A DNA stretch of 64,000 nt, from contig NC_071355.1 of the NCBI RefSeq assembly GCF_943734655.1, positions 98,270,949 to 98,334,948 of the forward strand, read 5' to 3'. Shown piece by piece: positions 44,664 through 56,973 of this stretch (its first letter is position 1; each line of letters begins with the position of its first letter). The DNA comes from Sabethes cyaneus. Taxonomy: Eukaryota > Arthropoda > Insecta > Diptera > Culicidae. Under the pieces are notes generated by a model that did not search any database, was not told the DNA's origin, and saw nothing but the letters and a program-made list of their open reading frames with translations. Both the position numbers and the translations under genes were made by a program.

Positions 44664-46700
44664 GCGTTAGGAGCAATTCCAGCTCAACTACCAAAACGTT
44701 TGACACGACTATTTTTGATTGGAATGAAATTTTTCTGATGTATTGGATATCAAGCAAAAACTTATTTTCCACTAAACTTAATTTTGTTCGTCTCAAAAGG
44801 GCGTATTTAGAAATGAGGTTACTTTTTTCCAAACATCATATCTTGAAAATTACTTTTTTTGATCAAAATGACATCAAAGGAAAAGTTGTAGGAAAAGTTT
44901 ATTTTCAGAAAAAAATTACACTGAAAGAAATAGCTTTTCGGAACCATGATAAAAATCATAAAATGTCAATTATCTCAAAACCATCCCCTCCGATTTGCCT
45001 TTTTTTAAAGCTAGGGTATGTTGCTGCTTCATCGTAATTGCCTATTCCCGTCCTATCCAACACAAATTATTAAAAATATCAGCGATTTTTATGACACATA
45101 ATGCAAAATTAGTTATCCCCTAATATTTTAGTTTGTTGACTATCCTACGCGATCAATCAAAGTGAGCTGAGATCTATTTGAATGCTTTTTTCATTAATGA
45201 ATTCCTAGCATCCAAATTTCCTACGTTTTTTCGTGCGACGAAGAAGAAAATGTCGACTAATCGTTTCAATTTCCGTCATTCATAAAATGTAAATAACCCA
45301 CGCAACGCATTGTCGTTATTCTGCAGCCGGGAAAACTGGCATGACCTGCAGACATTTTGCAGAATAACATTTATCAAAAATTTTGATGGACGAATTTCAA
45401 AACGGTACGACGAATTTAAGATATAAAGTCAGTTGCGTAATTTCAATAAAATGCTTTAATAATCGCTTTTTAGTGAATTCAAAGGGCACGGATCGGAAGG
45501 TAAGTGTGTTTGAGTCAAATCGGCAGCAGAACTCTTGGACTATTGGACTATCCACCTAAGAAATGATGAAAATTAGAGTGGCTTTCCTTACTACGACGGG
45601 AATTAGAAATAAACCCTAGCTTACATTATGCCCTAAAATTTGATGAAGAGCTATCAATGAACCATCTTTCGAATTTTTTTTTAAATCTGAAATTTGACAA
45701 GTTTTTCAAAAATATCCAAATTCTACAGTTTTTTGTAAAACTCAAACAAAATCAAATTCTATTCCGTTCTCAAGTTATTTAAAATCTAAAAAGAAAATCC
45801 ATGATAAAAATCAAGCCTTCCTCTCCGATTTGCCTAATTTTTGTTCAAAGATATCTTAAATTATGCCCTAAAATCTGGCTATCGATGGACACTCTTTCGG
45901 ATTTTTTTTTTAAATTTGACGTTAGATAAATTTTTCACAAATATCCATTTTTTTTGTAAAACTCAAACATCATGGTTTATCATGGTTTTGAATTTTTTTT
46001 TCTTTCAGTGTAAGGCCATTGCAAATAATTTCAAAAGTTTTTGTCACCTCCAACGCACCTCTCCCCCACCCTTGGAAATTGGCTTGAAAAATCGAGGGGC
46101 AAAAAAATAATTTGTAGGATATGACTTAATCTTTTTTTTTCATAAAATCAATTGTCTGTGGGTTCTACAGCCTGAAAAACTCGAAAAATAAGTGTACGAG
46201 TTGAGTTAATGCCTCTAGCACGAAACAAAAATGAAAATTCGAACAACGGAATTTCCGAAAAGCGACCGAAATTTTTTTTTTCGTTTTTGTCTTTTTTCGT
46301 AGATTTTCGCATGGAAAATAATAACGTACATATTAAAGCAAGAATAGATTTGGTTTTCACGTTTAAACTTTAAGTAAAAATGCCTCAAATCAATATTTTT
46401 TTTGCTCGATTAAAAAAATCTCTTTGTTTTTTTTTGCCATCCCCCCCCTCCCCCTTCAGTGGCCCAACACCGGAAGGACAAAAACTATTTTTCTTTATAA
46501 AAATACACTTAATTTCCTACAACTTTTCCTTTGACGCCATCTTGATCAAATAAGTAGTTTTCAAGACATGATATTTTCAAAAAAGTTACTCTTAACAAAA
46601 AAAATTAAGTTTAGTGCAAGAAAATTTCATTCCAATCAAAAATAGTCGATATATATCGGTCTTTTTCCGTGTTTTGAGCTGAAATTGCTCTTAGTCGCAT
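44664..46700. mobile_element. ~2-kb foldback element
   Basis: The left arm (44664-44915) contains GAGCAATTCCAGCTCAA, ACTATTTTTGATTGGAATGA and AAAAGTTGTAGGA. The right arm (46490-46700) carries the reverse complements in mirrored order. The interior includes a direct duplication of about 110 bp (45636-45760 and 45869-45980; ...TTTCGAATTTTTTTT..., ...TTTTGTAAAACTCAAAC). The 148-codon frame at 44591-45037 runs along the left arm and has no domain. Target duplication not resolved. Confidence 0.65.
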
Positions 46701-47410
46701 CACACAAAATAAGACAATTGGTATTTGTATACAAAACAAACATTGCTACGATCAAAATTTAATCAACTTGAACTTGAACTTATTTGTGTATAAATAAAAC
46801 CTGAACCTTCCTTATTTTGTAGGTGTGTGTCTGCATACCTTCATTTTAATTTTGAGATTGGCCCTCCAGTTATCAAAACGGCGTTCTAGGAAGAGGAGAA
46901 ATGCATCAAAATTTTGTAAGCGTATGACGAAAATCCGAACAAGGGTTTGTGTGGGTATTTTCGGCCTATTAAGCGATAACCTGAATAATATTCATGAATT
47001 ACATTGAAACTATGTTTATTCGAGAAGATTTTCATACCATTGATTGCTTGGATAACATTTACTGAATACCTAGATCATTTTGGTCTTAATAAAACGCTCT
47101 AAATTTAAGTGGCAGTTGCGAGAAATGATGAGGTTGCTGCGACTATGTTAGGCCCACGACACTATTGTGATGTCTGTGTGGTTTGAATTTTCGGCAGGCC
47201 AAACGCGCCTGTATAGTACAAATCATACACGTTTCTCGGTGTTAAGTCAGACCGAGCCAAGTGACAAAATTCTGATATTGAGAAAAATGCGTTCAAAGTT
47301 TGCTGATCTATATAGTTTAAAGCTACTAATCGTTCGACATCATCTCATAACTCTGGTTGTTTGCGACGTTTATGTAATCTAATTAGAGTAAAATGTAGCT
47401 AAGAAAATTC
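46701..47410. other. intergenic, unassigned
   Basis: No gene. GGTGTTAAGTCAGACCGAGC (47239-47258) resembles GGTGGTAAATCAGACCGGAC at 24845-24864, so a dispersed repeat end may be present. Confidence 0.35.
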
Positions 47411-47862
47411 TTAATCGATGGCTCCATTAATCGATTGGAAATCGAAATCGCCGAAAAGCGACCGCATTTGAAGAAGAAAAAACCTCTTTATCATCACGAC
47501 AATACGCCTGTTCATTTATGCTTAGTTGCACAAGCAAACTTGCATGAAATCGGTTTCGAATTGGTTCCTCAGCCACCGTATTCACCAGACCTGGCCCCCA
47601 GCGACTATTACTTGTTTCCTAACCTGAAGAGATGGCTCACCGGTAAGCGTTTTGACTCAAATGAGGAGCTCATAGCTGAAACTGAGGTGTATTTTGGAGA
47701 CCTTCCGATCGAGTACTTTTCGGACGGTATCAAAAAGTTAGAAAAACGTTGGACTCACTGTATCGACCTAAAAGGAGAGTATGTTGAAAAATAAAACCGA
47801 CTTTGGCCAAAAAAAACCTCTCCGTGTTTCATTTTTCAGGTACTTATCAGACTGCCTAATAG
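47411..47862 (+). pseudogene. mariner (DD34D) transposase, C-terminal fragment
   Basis: The open frame 47435-47794 encodes the distal catalytic half of a mariner transposase: KPLYHHDNTPVH with the second catalytic Asp, then PYSPDLAPSDYYLFPNLKRW with the third. Exactly 34 residues lie between the two Asp, which defines DD34D mariner. The end EYFSDGIKKLEKRW matches the family C-terminus, followed by a stop and a likely 3' terminal repeat (GGTACTTATCAGACTGCC, 47840-47857). The N-terminal DNA-binding half, first catalytic Asp and left terminal repeat are absent, so it cannot transpose. Located between cuticular genes B and C. Confidence 0.9.
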
Positions 47863-48930
47863 TAGCAGTAAATTATTTGCATTAAGGTTCAAACACGCGT
47901 CATTGATTTCTGGGATTTCAAAAGCAGTTTTCATAGCGAGGTGGCCGAATGGAAAAGGTGTTGAACAATTTGACGTGCTCAAAAAATAATAGTTACGTTT
48001 GTGAAACTGCTTTCACTTCATTCTTTCATCTATCAGAATATAATGAATATATTTTTGTGAACACAATTTTTATTTTGAGCATAAGCATGAGCATGAGTAT
48101 TAATCTAGTAATAAATAGATTTTGCGTGTTTGTACTTTAATGTGAAGGCGTTTGAAAATGATACTCTACACTTTAACGCGGAATAATTATCACTTAAATT
48201 TACTACAACCGTAAAACAAGGAAAACATATCACCAAATATGACTAGCTAACATTTTAGTAAGCTCGTGCCTCGTGTTATTTATTTATCGATTATATGCAA
48301 TCGTTGCGATCCATTATCAGTTTAACATGCAGTTTATAAAACAAACGCGTGCAGAAAAATATCTTCAATTTGCTATGCAACAATCAGGTATCGATAAAAG
48401 GAAAATTCAAGCATTATTAAACTACAAAAGAGTTGAACCAACCAGGCCATACACGGCTGCCCACAAGGTTTCCCTTTAAAGTGTGTAAGATAATCTTAAT
48501 TTTGCAGATTTTTTATTAACGTTTTCTGTCTACCCCGTCTCAGCTACTTGGCTACCACACCTTTAGTCTGCAGTAATACGTGGGTTCAGCATACATAAAC
48601 TGTTTTACAGCAAGCATGTAAAGTAAATCGTCGATTTTAACACATGCCAGCTCAAGCAGCTGCTCTATTGGCAAGCCAAGGTAGGGCGTGTGTCTAAACT
48701 TGAACTTTCACGTTTATAAAATTAGGCACTGCCTATACTGCTCAGCAAGTACCTATAATTCGCAAGATTGAACTTGCACCTTCTGTACGCATTGGATAGA
48801 ATGTAAGAACGGCTTATATATACACGCAGTTTTGATCTACGGCTGAAAAGTAACAAAAACAAAAATAAACAGAATTGAAACCGGTGATAGTGAGCCACGG
48901 GTATCATGTGAGTAATTTTTTAGAACATAC
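47863..48930. other. upstream region of cuticular gene C
   Basis: No gene supported. A TTATATATACACGCAGTTTTG sequence near 48816 resembles a second TATA region but leads to no recognisable exon. GAGGTGGCCGAATGG at 47939 looks like a tRNA A box without a matching B box. Confidence 0.4.
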
Positions 48931-48934
48931 CCGC

Positions 48935-48968
48935 TATAAAAAGGAGTGAACAGTGCTCAACAGATTAT
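48935..48968 (+). promoter_or_regulatory. core promoter of cuticular gene C
   Basis: TATAAAAA at 48935-48942; transcription would start about 30 bases later near 48965, leaving a 5' UTR of about 45 bases, as in gene B. Confidence 0.65.
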
Positions 48969-49009
48969 AATCAACATACGGTTGTCACCGAGTTCGCATA
49001 TCTTCCAAA

Positions 49010-49586
49010 ATGGCATTCAAAGTAAGTTGATTGACGCTTTACATAGAGCATTTACATTTACATAATTACAATCGTTGGCAGTTCGCCGTCTTTGCCGCCA
49101 TTGTTGCTGTGGCTAATGCCGTGGCGATTGGATACCCCGCTGCTATTCCAGCCGCTTATCCAGCTATTGCCAAAGTTGCTGCTCCAGTGATTGCCAAGGC
49201 TGTCGATGATTACGATCCCAACCCGCAGTATAGCTACAGCTACCACATTGCTGTAAGTATAGTAAAGATATCATGCACACTGCAGATAGGCCATTATAAG
49301 CTCTTTACAGGATGCCTTGACTGGGGATAACAAGGAACAGCAGGAATCTCGCAGCGGAGATGTCGTTACTGGATCATATTCTCTAGTTGAGCCTGATGGC
49401 ACCCGTCGTATTGTTGAGTACACTGCTGATCCAGTCAACGGATTCAATGCTGTTGTGCACCGCGAACCACTAGTTAAAGCTGTTGCTCCAGTGGCGAAGA
49501 TTGCTGCTCCATTGGCTTACCCAGCCATCGCCAAGGTTGCTGCTCCACTAGGATACCCAGCATACGGACGAGCCGTCATTGGTTAA
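49010..49586 (+). CDS. RR-2 cuticular protein (gene C)
   Basis: Secreted chitin-binding cuticle protein, tandem paralogue of gene B. Exons 49010-49021 (MAFK), 49082-49252 and 49311-49586; introns GTAAGT...GCAG and GTAAGT...ACAG, both phase 0; 152 residues. The signal peptide MAFKFAVFAAIVAVANA is identical to that of gene B. The mature N-terminus has fewer YPAA units. The RR-2 core reads DYDPNPQYSYSYHIADALTG, DNKEQQESRSGDVVTG, SYSLVEPDGTRR and VEYTADPVNGFNAVVHRE, differing from gene B at only a few residues. The tail VAPVAKIAAPLAYPAIAKVA ends RAVIG and lacks the multiple LGYP blocks of gene B. Short introns and complete signals indicate a functional gene. The (GYP)n length difference is the main divergence and could affect cuticle mechanics (inference). 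Confidence 0.95.
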
Positions 49587-49957
49587 ACCAAATTTGATCG
49601 ATCGAATCAGTCGTGATTGCACAAAACTGCCTAGTTCTGACTTTACCACTCTATATACTACCAATCACTTTCTATTCTGTGAAAATCACCGGCAAATTCT
49701 TCATCAAATATCCGTTGACCGACCTTTGCACTACATGTTACCCTGGACTATGAGCAACCCATTCGTACAAAAACGTACACGATGTACACAAGACAATTAG
49801 AATCATCCATTTGTATATATCAGCATTATCGCTCAAATAAGTAAACGTACCATACGACCCCATCATACGTGCATATAAAGAGCAGTGCATCTATAGCGCA
49901 CTCTACTGTAATGTTTGACTGTGTGTGACTTAAGTGTTATTCTAGTTTTATTAGCTC

Positions 49958-49963
49958 AATAAA
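49958..49963 (+). other. poly(A) signal of cuticular gene C
   Basis: AATAAA (CTCAATAAATGCAA) about 370 bases after the stop codon, the same spacing and context as in gene B (GAAATAAATGCAA). Confidence 0.65.
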
Positions 49964-50565
49964 TGCAAGCTCGGAACAATGAAAAGGAAACATTTCGTTT
50001 TAGTGCATACAACATGCATTTTGAACATACATAGTAGTTCTCCCTGCTCGTATAGTCAGCGACATCGGATAGTTATCGCTCCTGCTCAGTAAGGGCTCGT
50101 TTCCTGTTGCTTGTTATTTCAATATGAAATATCATGCACTTGTTAGAAATATTCCGTGAGATAAATTAACCTTCTAAAAGCTTTGAATCCTTATAACATT
50201 TTGCCGGTAGTAAGCAGTTGAGTCGTTTCAAAATATTTTCTAGTAATTCTTTCATTTGTTACAACTTTTTAAACATATTTCGTTTTGGCGGGGTGAAATC
50301 GCCACCATTTTCTGGGGCAAAATTGGCACCCATCAATTTTACAAGATGGCTTACAAAAAGAAAAAAAACCGTAAAATGTATTTGTTTTCATTGTCATAAA
50401 CATACATCTTATTTACAAGCTGCTATCGACGCGTTGAATGAGGAAGAATAATTTATTAGAAGAAACGAACAAAACTTTGGCATGTCTATGTAAATTTTGG
50501 CATGATGTTCAAAATGTTTGAGCAGTTCGGCATTCAAGCTAGCAAAACGGAAATTTCTCATTTAT
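49964..50565. other. intergenic, unassigned
   Basis: No supported gene. A short plus-strand frame ends TSYLQAAIDALNEEE (to 50451), reminiscent of the start of a pipsqueak/CENP-B-type helix-turn-helix, but it is too short to call. Confidence 0.35.
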
Positions 50566-51439
<874 letters not shown>

Positions 51440-51658
51440 CCTAAAAGCCTTGTTTTGAAACGGCCAACTTTCTGCGTCTAATGACATAACTAAATTATAC
51501 TAATTTATTACGTTAATTTTTGTTTAGGAGATTGGCTCGAGATTTAGCTAGTTTTTCGAACAGCCGAATAAATTTCTTTGCAGAGCCACTTTGCGGTTAT
51601 AATCAGCAAAAATGTCATCACTATAGAAAAAGTAGAAAAGCATATATTCAATACTTAC
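51440..51658. other. probable intron or 3' flank
   Basis: Follows the splice donor of the 51659 exon on the minus strand; no further exon seen. Confidence 0.4.
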
Positions 51659-52101
51659 AGTTTGGTCCACGCTCCTTTTGATCCGTAAAGAAAACGCTTC
51701 AGTATGTTCCACCGCCGATCGACGAGTGCATCTCTAGCCTTCCGCTGTGTCTGCTGCACATTAACTCGTGCAAGTTCCTCCGATTGCCTTATCCGACAAG
51801 GGATCAATATTTTCTCCTGCACAGAAATATACATATGAACAGCATTTGAATAGATATAACTGATTTGGTAGATATCCATCATCGTGATTACTACTAGCAA
51901 TCACTTTACAAAGCTATGAAGACATTATAGTTATAGACAGTTTATGGGTACCTGAAACTTCCGACGGCTTTCCATCTGCAGCTTTGCACGACGCTGAGAC
52001 GAAAATTTGCACGACTCATAGCACTCGGCCCAAAATGTGTTCAGTGGCTCCCAGAGCGTATTGGATAGGTCCTTCTGGTAGGCAACATACAAGGGCTTAA
52101 T
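51659..52101 (-). CDS. two internal exons of an unidentified conserved protein (possibly BEACH family)
   Basis: Minus strand exon 52101-51952 (acceptor TGCAG, donor GTACCC) is exactly 50 codons: IKPLYVAYQKDLSNTLWEPL, then NTFWAECYES, SQRRAKLQMESRRKFQ. A 135-base intron leads to exon 51816-51659 (acceptor GTGCAG, donor GTAAGT): EKILIPCRIRQSEELARVNV, QQTQRKARDALVDRR, WNILKRFLYGSKGAWTK, ending in phase 2. Charged helical composition, phase-compatible joining and good splice sites indicate a real gene. The W-x2-LKRFL-x2-GSKGAW motif reminds me of the segment ahead of the PH-BEACH module in neurobeachin-like proteins. That identity is a guess. Upstream exons (above 52101) and downstream exons (below 51659) are not found here, so introns must be long. 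Confidence 0.6.
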
Positions 52102-53200
52102 CTGCAACGAGTTAAAAACGACCAGGAAAATGGTTAATTTGCTACCGTTAATACGGAAATGCTAAACAATTGGAAAAGAAATGAGAAATGATGCTGCAAC
52201 TCTTAACCATTTCGTGTTACTTCAATGTTTTTCCCACTGAAATCAGCTGAATTCCATGCATGCTGAATTTTGCATGATTTTTTTTTAAATTAGCATTAGC
52301 AACTTCAAAAACAAAAATCGACCAATTGGGCCAATATTTATTCCACTAGTTTCTTTGATGCGACACAAATGTTTAAATTCAATCCTATGAAATATCAACC
52401 GAATGTAGAGCGTTGTCAGATAGTGTAGATTTGATGTTGTTCAAGCAGGAAAATCAACATCAGGGGGAAGTAAAAATCGGAAACTCGCGCAAGCTAATTA
52501 ATTAAACCTCATCATGTAAGGAACTAATTTGAACCAATAGTCATCGATTTCAGTTTGTACCATTCATGCCTGCCTTGAAACATCATTTTTTCCAATGCCA
52601 AACACACAATCTGAACTTAACCCAACGCACCCATAGATACGCAACATGCGAAATAGATTCCCGATCAACCAACGCGAGCCAACTTTCCAGTTTGGCAAAG
52701 AAACCGTCAAAGTCGCGAATCGCACCACCTGGTTGGGCTTGATTAGTTGGTGAACAAGTTACATTGACTTTGCGGTGACTCTCCAACTGGTCTTTTATTT
52801 CTCCTCTTTTTTCCCCTGATGGCTTCACGCCCACCTGCCGTGATCCTCCTTACTAAGCCATTGATGATCGTATATGGGAGCAGATTTGCAATCAAGCTTT
52901 ACCTGTGCAAAGACAATTCTGTCTGCGACGGCTGCATTAAAACACCGACAGTGCAAAGGTGTATCTTTAGGTGCTATAGCAAAAATTTGTCATCAAATAT
53001 GTATTTTACTAGACTAAATCCGGTTCACCAAACACGAAAATCGTGTATGAATAAAGGAGATACTTCGGAAACAAAAATCATCATTTCATTTTGGTGAAAA
53101 TGAAGAGGGTTGCTATTAACAATCGAAACACACAAAATATTTTGCGAAATATTTGTGAAATGAGTGAAAATTCAAATTCTTTAGATAAAATTGGTATTTT
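52102..53200. other. probable intron of the minus-strand gene
   Basis: No further exon recognised. Frames at 52583-52834 (minus) and 52819-53097 (plus) lack domains. Confidence 0.35.
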
Positions 53201-53460
53201 AATCTCACTAAAGCCGTTTTTTACGCGGTTTGTTTTTTACGTGATGAACGGAATATAAGTGTTTTTTAACACGAATTTTGAAATTCACGTGGTTTTTTTA
53301 CGCGAATGTGCTCTATGAGTCTAACTTTATGCATAGTTTTGAAATCTCGAGGTTTTTTATGCAAATTTTTAAATTTATGCGGTTTATTTTTACGCAGTTT
53401 TGATTTGCGTGGAACGTATCCTTCGCGTAAAAAGCGAATTGAATGTACTTTAAAAAAGTG
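53201..53460. repeat. degenerate (TTTTTACGCG) repeat, probable MITE
   Basis: Repeated TTTTTACGCGGTTT / TTTTACGCAGTTT words, ending in CGCGTAAAAAGCGAATTGAA, which is an inverted partner of the start (CACTAAAGCCGTTTTTTACG). The structure suggests a decayed nonautonomous Tc1/mariner-like element. Confidence 0.45.
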
Positions 53461-53759
53461 ATAAGTGAAAAGAATGTGTGGAAAGTATCCATTTTAGTAT
53501 GTTCTACAACTTTTCGGATTTTTTTGGACGCTTAAAAAATCTGTATCACCCTAATAGATGGACTCACGGTTATACCAATAATGTAAAAAATATGCTTTCT
53601 TTAAAAATTCATAATTTATGATCCACAGAACTTATTCTAATGGTTTATGGACTACATGAAAGGTATTTTAGTAATCTTTTGAAAAGTGAGAATGGGTCTA
53701 GTGCCATTAATTTATTTGTGAATGGTTGGATAATGCGTTATAGTTGTCCTTAGCCTCTT
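53461..53759. other. intergenic spacer
   Basis: Nothing recognised. Confidence 0.3.
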
Positions 53760-55822
53760 CTCCAGCAACCCTACCTCCTCGTGGTACCAGTCGGAATACG
53801 AACAAACTTAACGGAGATCGGATAACCAACCCCGGCGGAAACTAAGCACGTATACCTACAAGGAAGGAGCTACTGTGTTGTCTCGGCACTCGGCACTATA
53901 AGATGGCAGCCCCATAACGAGACTCGGTAGCGTGGCTTTAGTAAGACAACCTACCCAAAGCTAACATGCTACGAACAATCAAGAAAATTCGACTCGGAAC
54001 ATTCGGCATGGACAAAGGCGACGAAATCAGGACATGAAATAGAAGCTTGGTACCTGGAAATGCAGATCCCGAAATTTCGTGGGTAGCGACAGGGTGCTGC
54101 TCGATCAATTAGAACCCCGAAAGTTCAGCGTCATGGCACTGCAAGAGATCTACCGCAAAGGCGTGAAGCTGAAGCTGGAGGATCCGTGGCGGCAAAACCC
54201 AATTTTACCAGAGCGGAGGAGCGACCATCGAGCTAGGAACAGGCTTCGTAGCGATGGGCAGAATGCACGATCGCGTAATGGACTGGAAAGTAATCAACGA
54301 GAGAATTTGCATGTTGATGATAAAAGGCCGCTCCTTCAACATCACCATAAACGTGCATTGTCCACACGAAGGCAAACCCGACGACGAGAAAGAAGCGTTC
54401 TATGCGCAGCTGAAGGCAACGTACGACAGCTGCACGCCACGGGACATCAAGATATGAACGCCCAGGTGGACAGAGAGAGGGAAACAAAGTATAGATCGGT
54501 GATCGGGCCCCATAGCCTGCACCCACACGAACGATAACGGCCAGCGATGCATCAACTTTGCAGCTTCCCGATGCCTGGTGATCAAAAGCACTTTCCTCGC
54601 GAAGATATCCATAAAGCTACATGGAAATCACCTGACCAACGAACCTTTAACCAAACCGACCATATTTTCAGGATCCTGAGGACAAAAGCGCCAGAAGGAA
54701 GATGACAGGGATCGTGAAGAGCAAGAACAACTATTCTGGGCTAATGACACGCGCAAGTTTCCAAACTCGAAAGGGCTACACGCCGAAACCTGACATGTGT
54801 AGGGACGAGGGAGGGAATCTAATCACAAACGAGCGCAAACTGGTCGACATGTGGAAGCAATTCTCCGATGAGCAACTCAATGGCAATATAACAGAAGGAG
54901 ATGCAACGGAAGTTAACCTAGGAAACGATAACAGCGTGCTGGCTCCCGATCTCGAAAAGATCCGGCGAGAAATTGGAGAGCTGAAGAATAATAGAGCCGC
55001 CAGAAAGATCCGACTGCCGACAGAACTCTATAACAATGGCCAAGAACCGCTAGCAACTGTAATTAACTGGATAAATTCAAGGATTTAGGAGGAAGAGAAA
55101 CCACCGGATGAGTAAATGGAAGGTGTGATTTGTCCCATCTACAACAACGGCGAACGAACGATTGCTGTAATTGTCGCGACAATACGCTGGTCAACGCCCA
55201 CTATAAGGTGCTCTCACAGATATTTTTACGTCGTCTATCCTCAATAGCAAAAAATCGTAGGGCAGTATCAGGCGGGCTTTATGGGGGTCCGTGCTACTAC
55301 GGATCAAATTTTCACTCTCCGACAAATCCCCCAGAAATGCCGGGAGTACAAAGTAATACCGAGACTCAACGAAGCATTCAACCTGGAAGTCGAGCCTACT
55401 TTTCCCGCCACAAGACACTTCGATCAAGAAGTATACGCCGCCGTACAAAACTAACGATGTACAAAACGCTAATCAGACCGATAATCCTCTGCGGACTGAA
55501 GACAGTAATTTTGCGTACGGAAGACATGCACTGCGTGCACTTGCCGTATTTGAACGAAAGGTGTTGCGGACTATTTATTGCGTAAAACAAACGGATAACA
55601 GAGAGTGGCGTAGGCGTATGAATCACGAGCTGTATGCACTACTTGGAGAGATTCCCATCGCGCACCTGGCGAAAGTTGGGAGACTACAGTGGAACGGCCA
55701 CGTTGCAAGGATGCCGGACAACTGTGTAGTGAAATCCGCTCTCTTCAAGAACCCAACCGGCACCAGGAAAAGAGGACCAGAACGTGCTAGATGACTCGAC
55801 CAGGTTGAAGCCGATTTGCGTG
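53760..55822 (+). pseudogene. RTE-like LINE with 5' end, internally deleted
   Basis: A 5' UTR-like region (53760-54078) precedes the start of the endonuclease: VGSDRVLLDQLEPRKFSVMA with ALQEI at 54079-54150, then AMGRMHDRVMDW, IKGRSFNITINVHCPHEGKP and EKEAFYAQLKATYDSC (54254-54455). MNAQVDRERE follows in a shifted frame. Next come a collapsed end of the endonuclease, the RT-proximal linker GYTPKPDMCRDEGGNLITNE (54770-54830), ELKNNRAARKIRLPTELY, and after a large RT deletion RRRTKLTMYKTLIRPIILCG and MNHELYALLGEIPIAHLAKV, ending LDQVEADLR before the MITE. Multiple stops and shifts make it dead. It is the most 5'-complete copy of this family in the window. Confidence 0.85.
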
Positions 55823-56212
55823 CAGGGATGGCACAATCATTTATACTCAATTCACATTCACTTGACAGTACCGTCTGTCATGCAGAATTTGAAAAAGTTA
55901 CATATGGGATGATTGAAGAACTAGTTATTATCTACAACGTTTCTGAAGGAAGTATTGCTGTATCTTTTGTATTTACGGTGCTACAATGCTAATACCTCTT
56001 TAGTGACTAAGTAAACGTTCATATAATCACTAATGACTCACTAGAACTGTAGCGCCGTAACTACAAAAGATACAGCAAAACTTTATTCAGCAAAATTGTC
56101 GATAATAACTAATTCTACAAATGTTCTATATAAAACTTTGTCAAATGTTTCTTGGCTGAGACGGTACTGTCAAATGAATCTGAATTCAGTCAAAGTGATC
56201 GTGCCATCCCTG
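55823..56212. mobile_element. 390-bp hAT-type MITE with 8-bp target duplication
   Basis: Ends CAGGGATGGCAC (55823) and inverted GTGCCATCCCTG (to 56212); the inverted repeat continues to a TTGACAGTACCGT block. Flanks are TTTGCGTG (55815-55822) and CTTGCGTG (56213-56220), an 8-bp duplication with one mismatch, as for hAT elements. It inserted into the LINE; joining the flanks restores LINE sequence. Nonautonomous. Confidence 0.85.
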
Positions 56213-56330
56213 CTTGCGTGTGTCGAGACGTTCATCGAATTGGCGACGCGTAACCGAGGACCAAGTACAGTGGAGAAGAATTCTTGATACGGCAGGAGCC
56301 ACTCCGGCTCTCTACTGGTAGAAACAAGTA
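56213..56330 (+). pseudogene. RTE-like LINE 3' end after the hAT MITE
   Basis: Continuation of the 53760 LINE: NWRRVTED-like region with a frameshift, then VQWRRILDTAGATPALYW and a stop near 56322. Confidence 0.6.
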
Positions 56331-56971
56331 CACTTTAATCTTAGCCTTTAAGCCGAGAAGCGATAAAAAAGTAAGTTTCATTAATTTATGTTAATTCAAT
56401 TATAATTAAACTATCCATGTGCAAGACAGAAACGTCAAGAGCGTTTCTGGCATATTGAGTAAAAAGCCATACTAAATTAATTATATTGCCGGTATATTGG
56501 CAGCACTTGAAAATCATCAACATATAAACTAACTGACAACCTTTCGGTCTGTAGTTCAAGTACAGCAATCCTGCTAAAACACTATAGAATATAGATAAAT
56601 AAAATACGTAGATTCTGTGACCAAATTTGTCAATGCTTGAGTTCCAAATATCACAGCGCTGTAGTAGACACAGACACACAATGGCAACTTTTTCAGGTTT
56701 TCCTTAATTTAATTAATTTTTTTATAGATTTCAGATTCTTGCAATAGAATTAGTTCACCAATAGAATTAGTTCACCAATAGAATTTAGTTTACCAATAGA
56801 AATTAGTTTACCTACACCAGCTGTGTAGATCAACACAGGTAGTCTTAAGCAAACATTGCATCCATTTACCTACACTAATTTTGTATACCCACACATAGAT
56901 TACGTAACCATAAGCTGCTATAAAAACTGTAAAATTGCTTTGGTTAATTTAGTTTGAAAACAGACACTGAG
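56331..56971. other. intergenic, unassigned
   Basis: No gene. Three tandem copies of a ~21-bp unit with (T)CACCAATAGAATTAGTT lie at 56750-56808, followed by the palindromic CCTACAC(C)AGCTGTGTAGA. Confidence 0.4.
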
Positions 56972-56973
56972 GA

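Noticed and set aside
44591..45037. 148-codon frame near 44.6 kb
   Set aside because: Runs along a foldback arm into the interior, Phe/Lys-rich, no domain; not a supported gene.
47938..48012. tRNA-like start GAGGTGGCCGAATGG
   Set aside because: Resembles a tRNA A box, but no B box, anticodon arm or closing acceptor stem could be found downstream.
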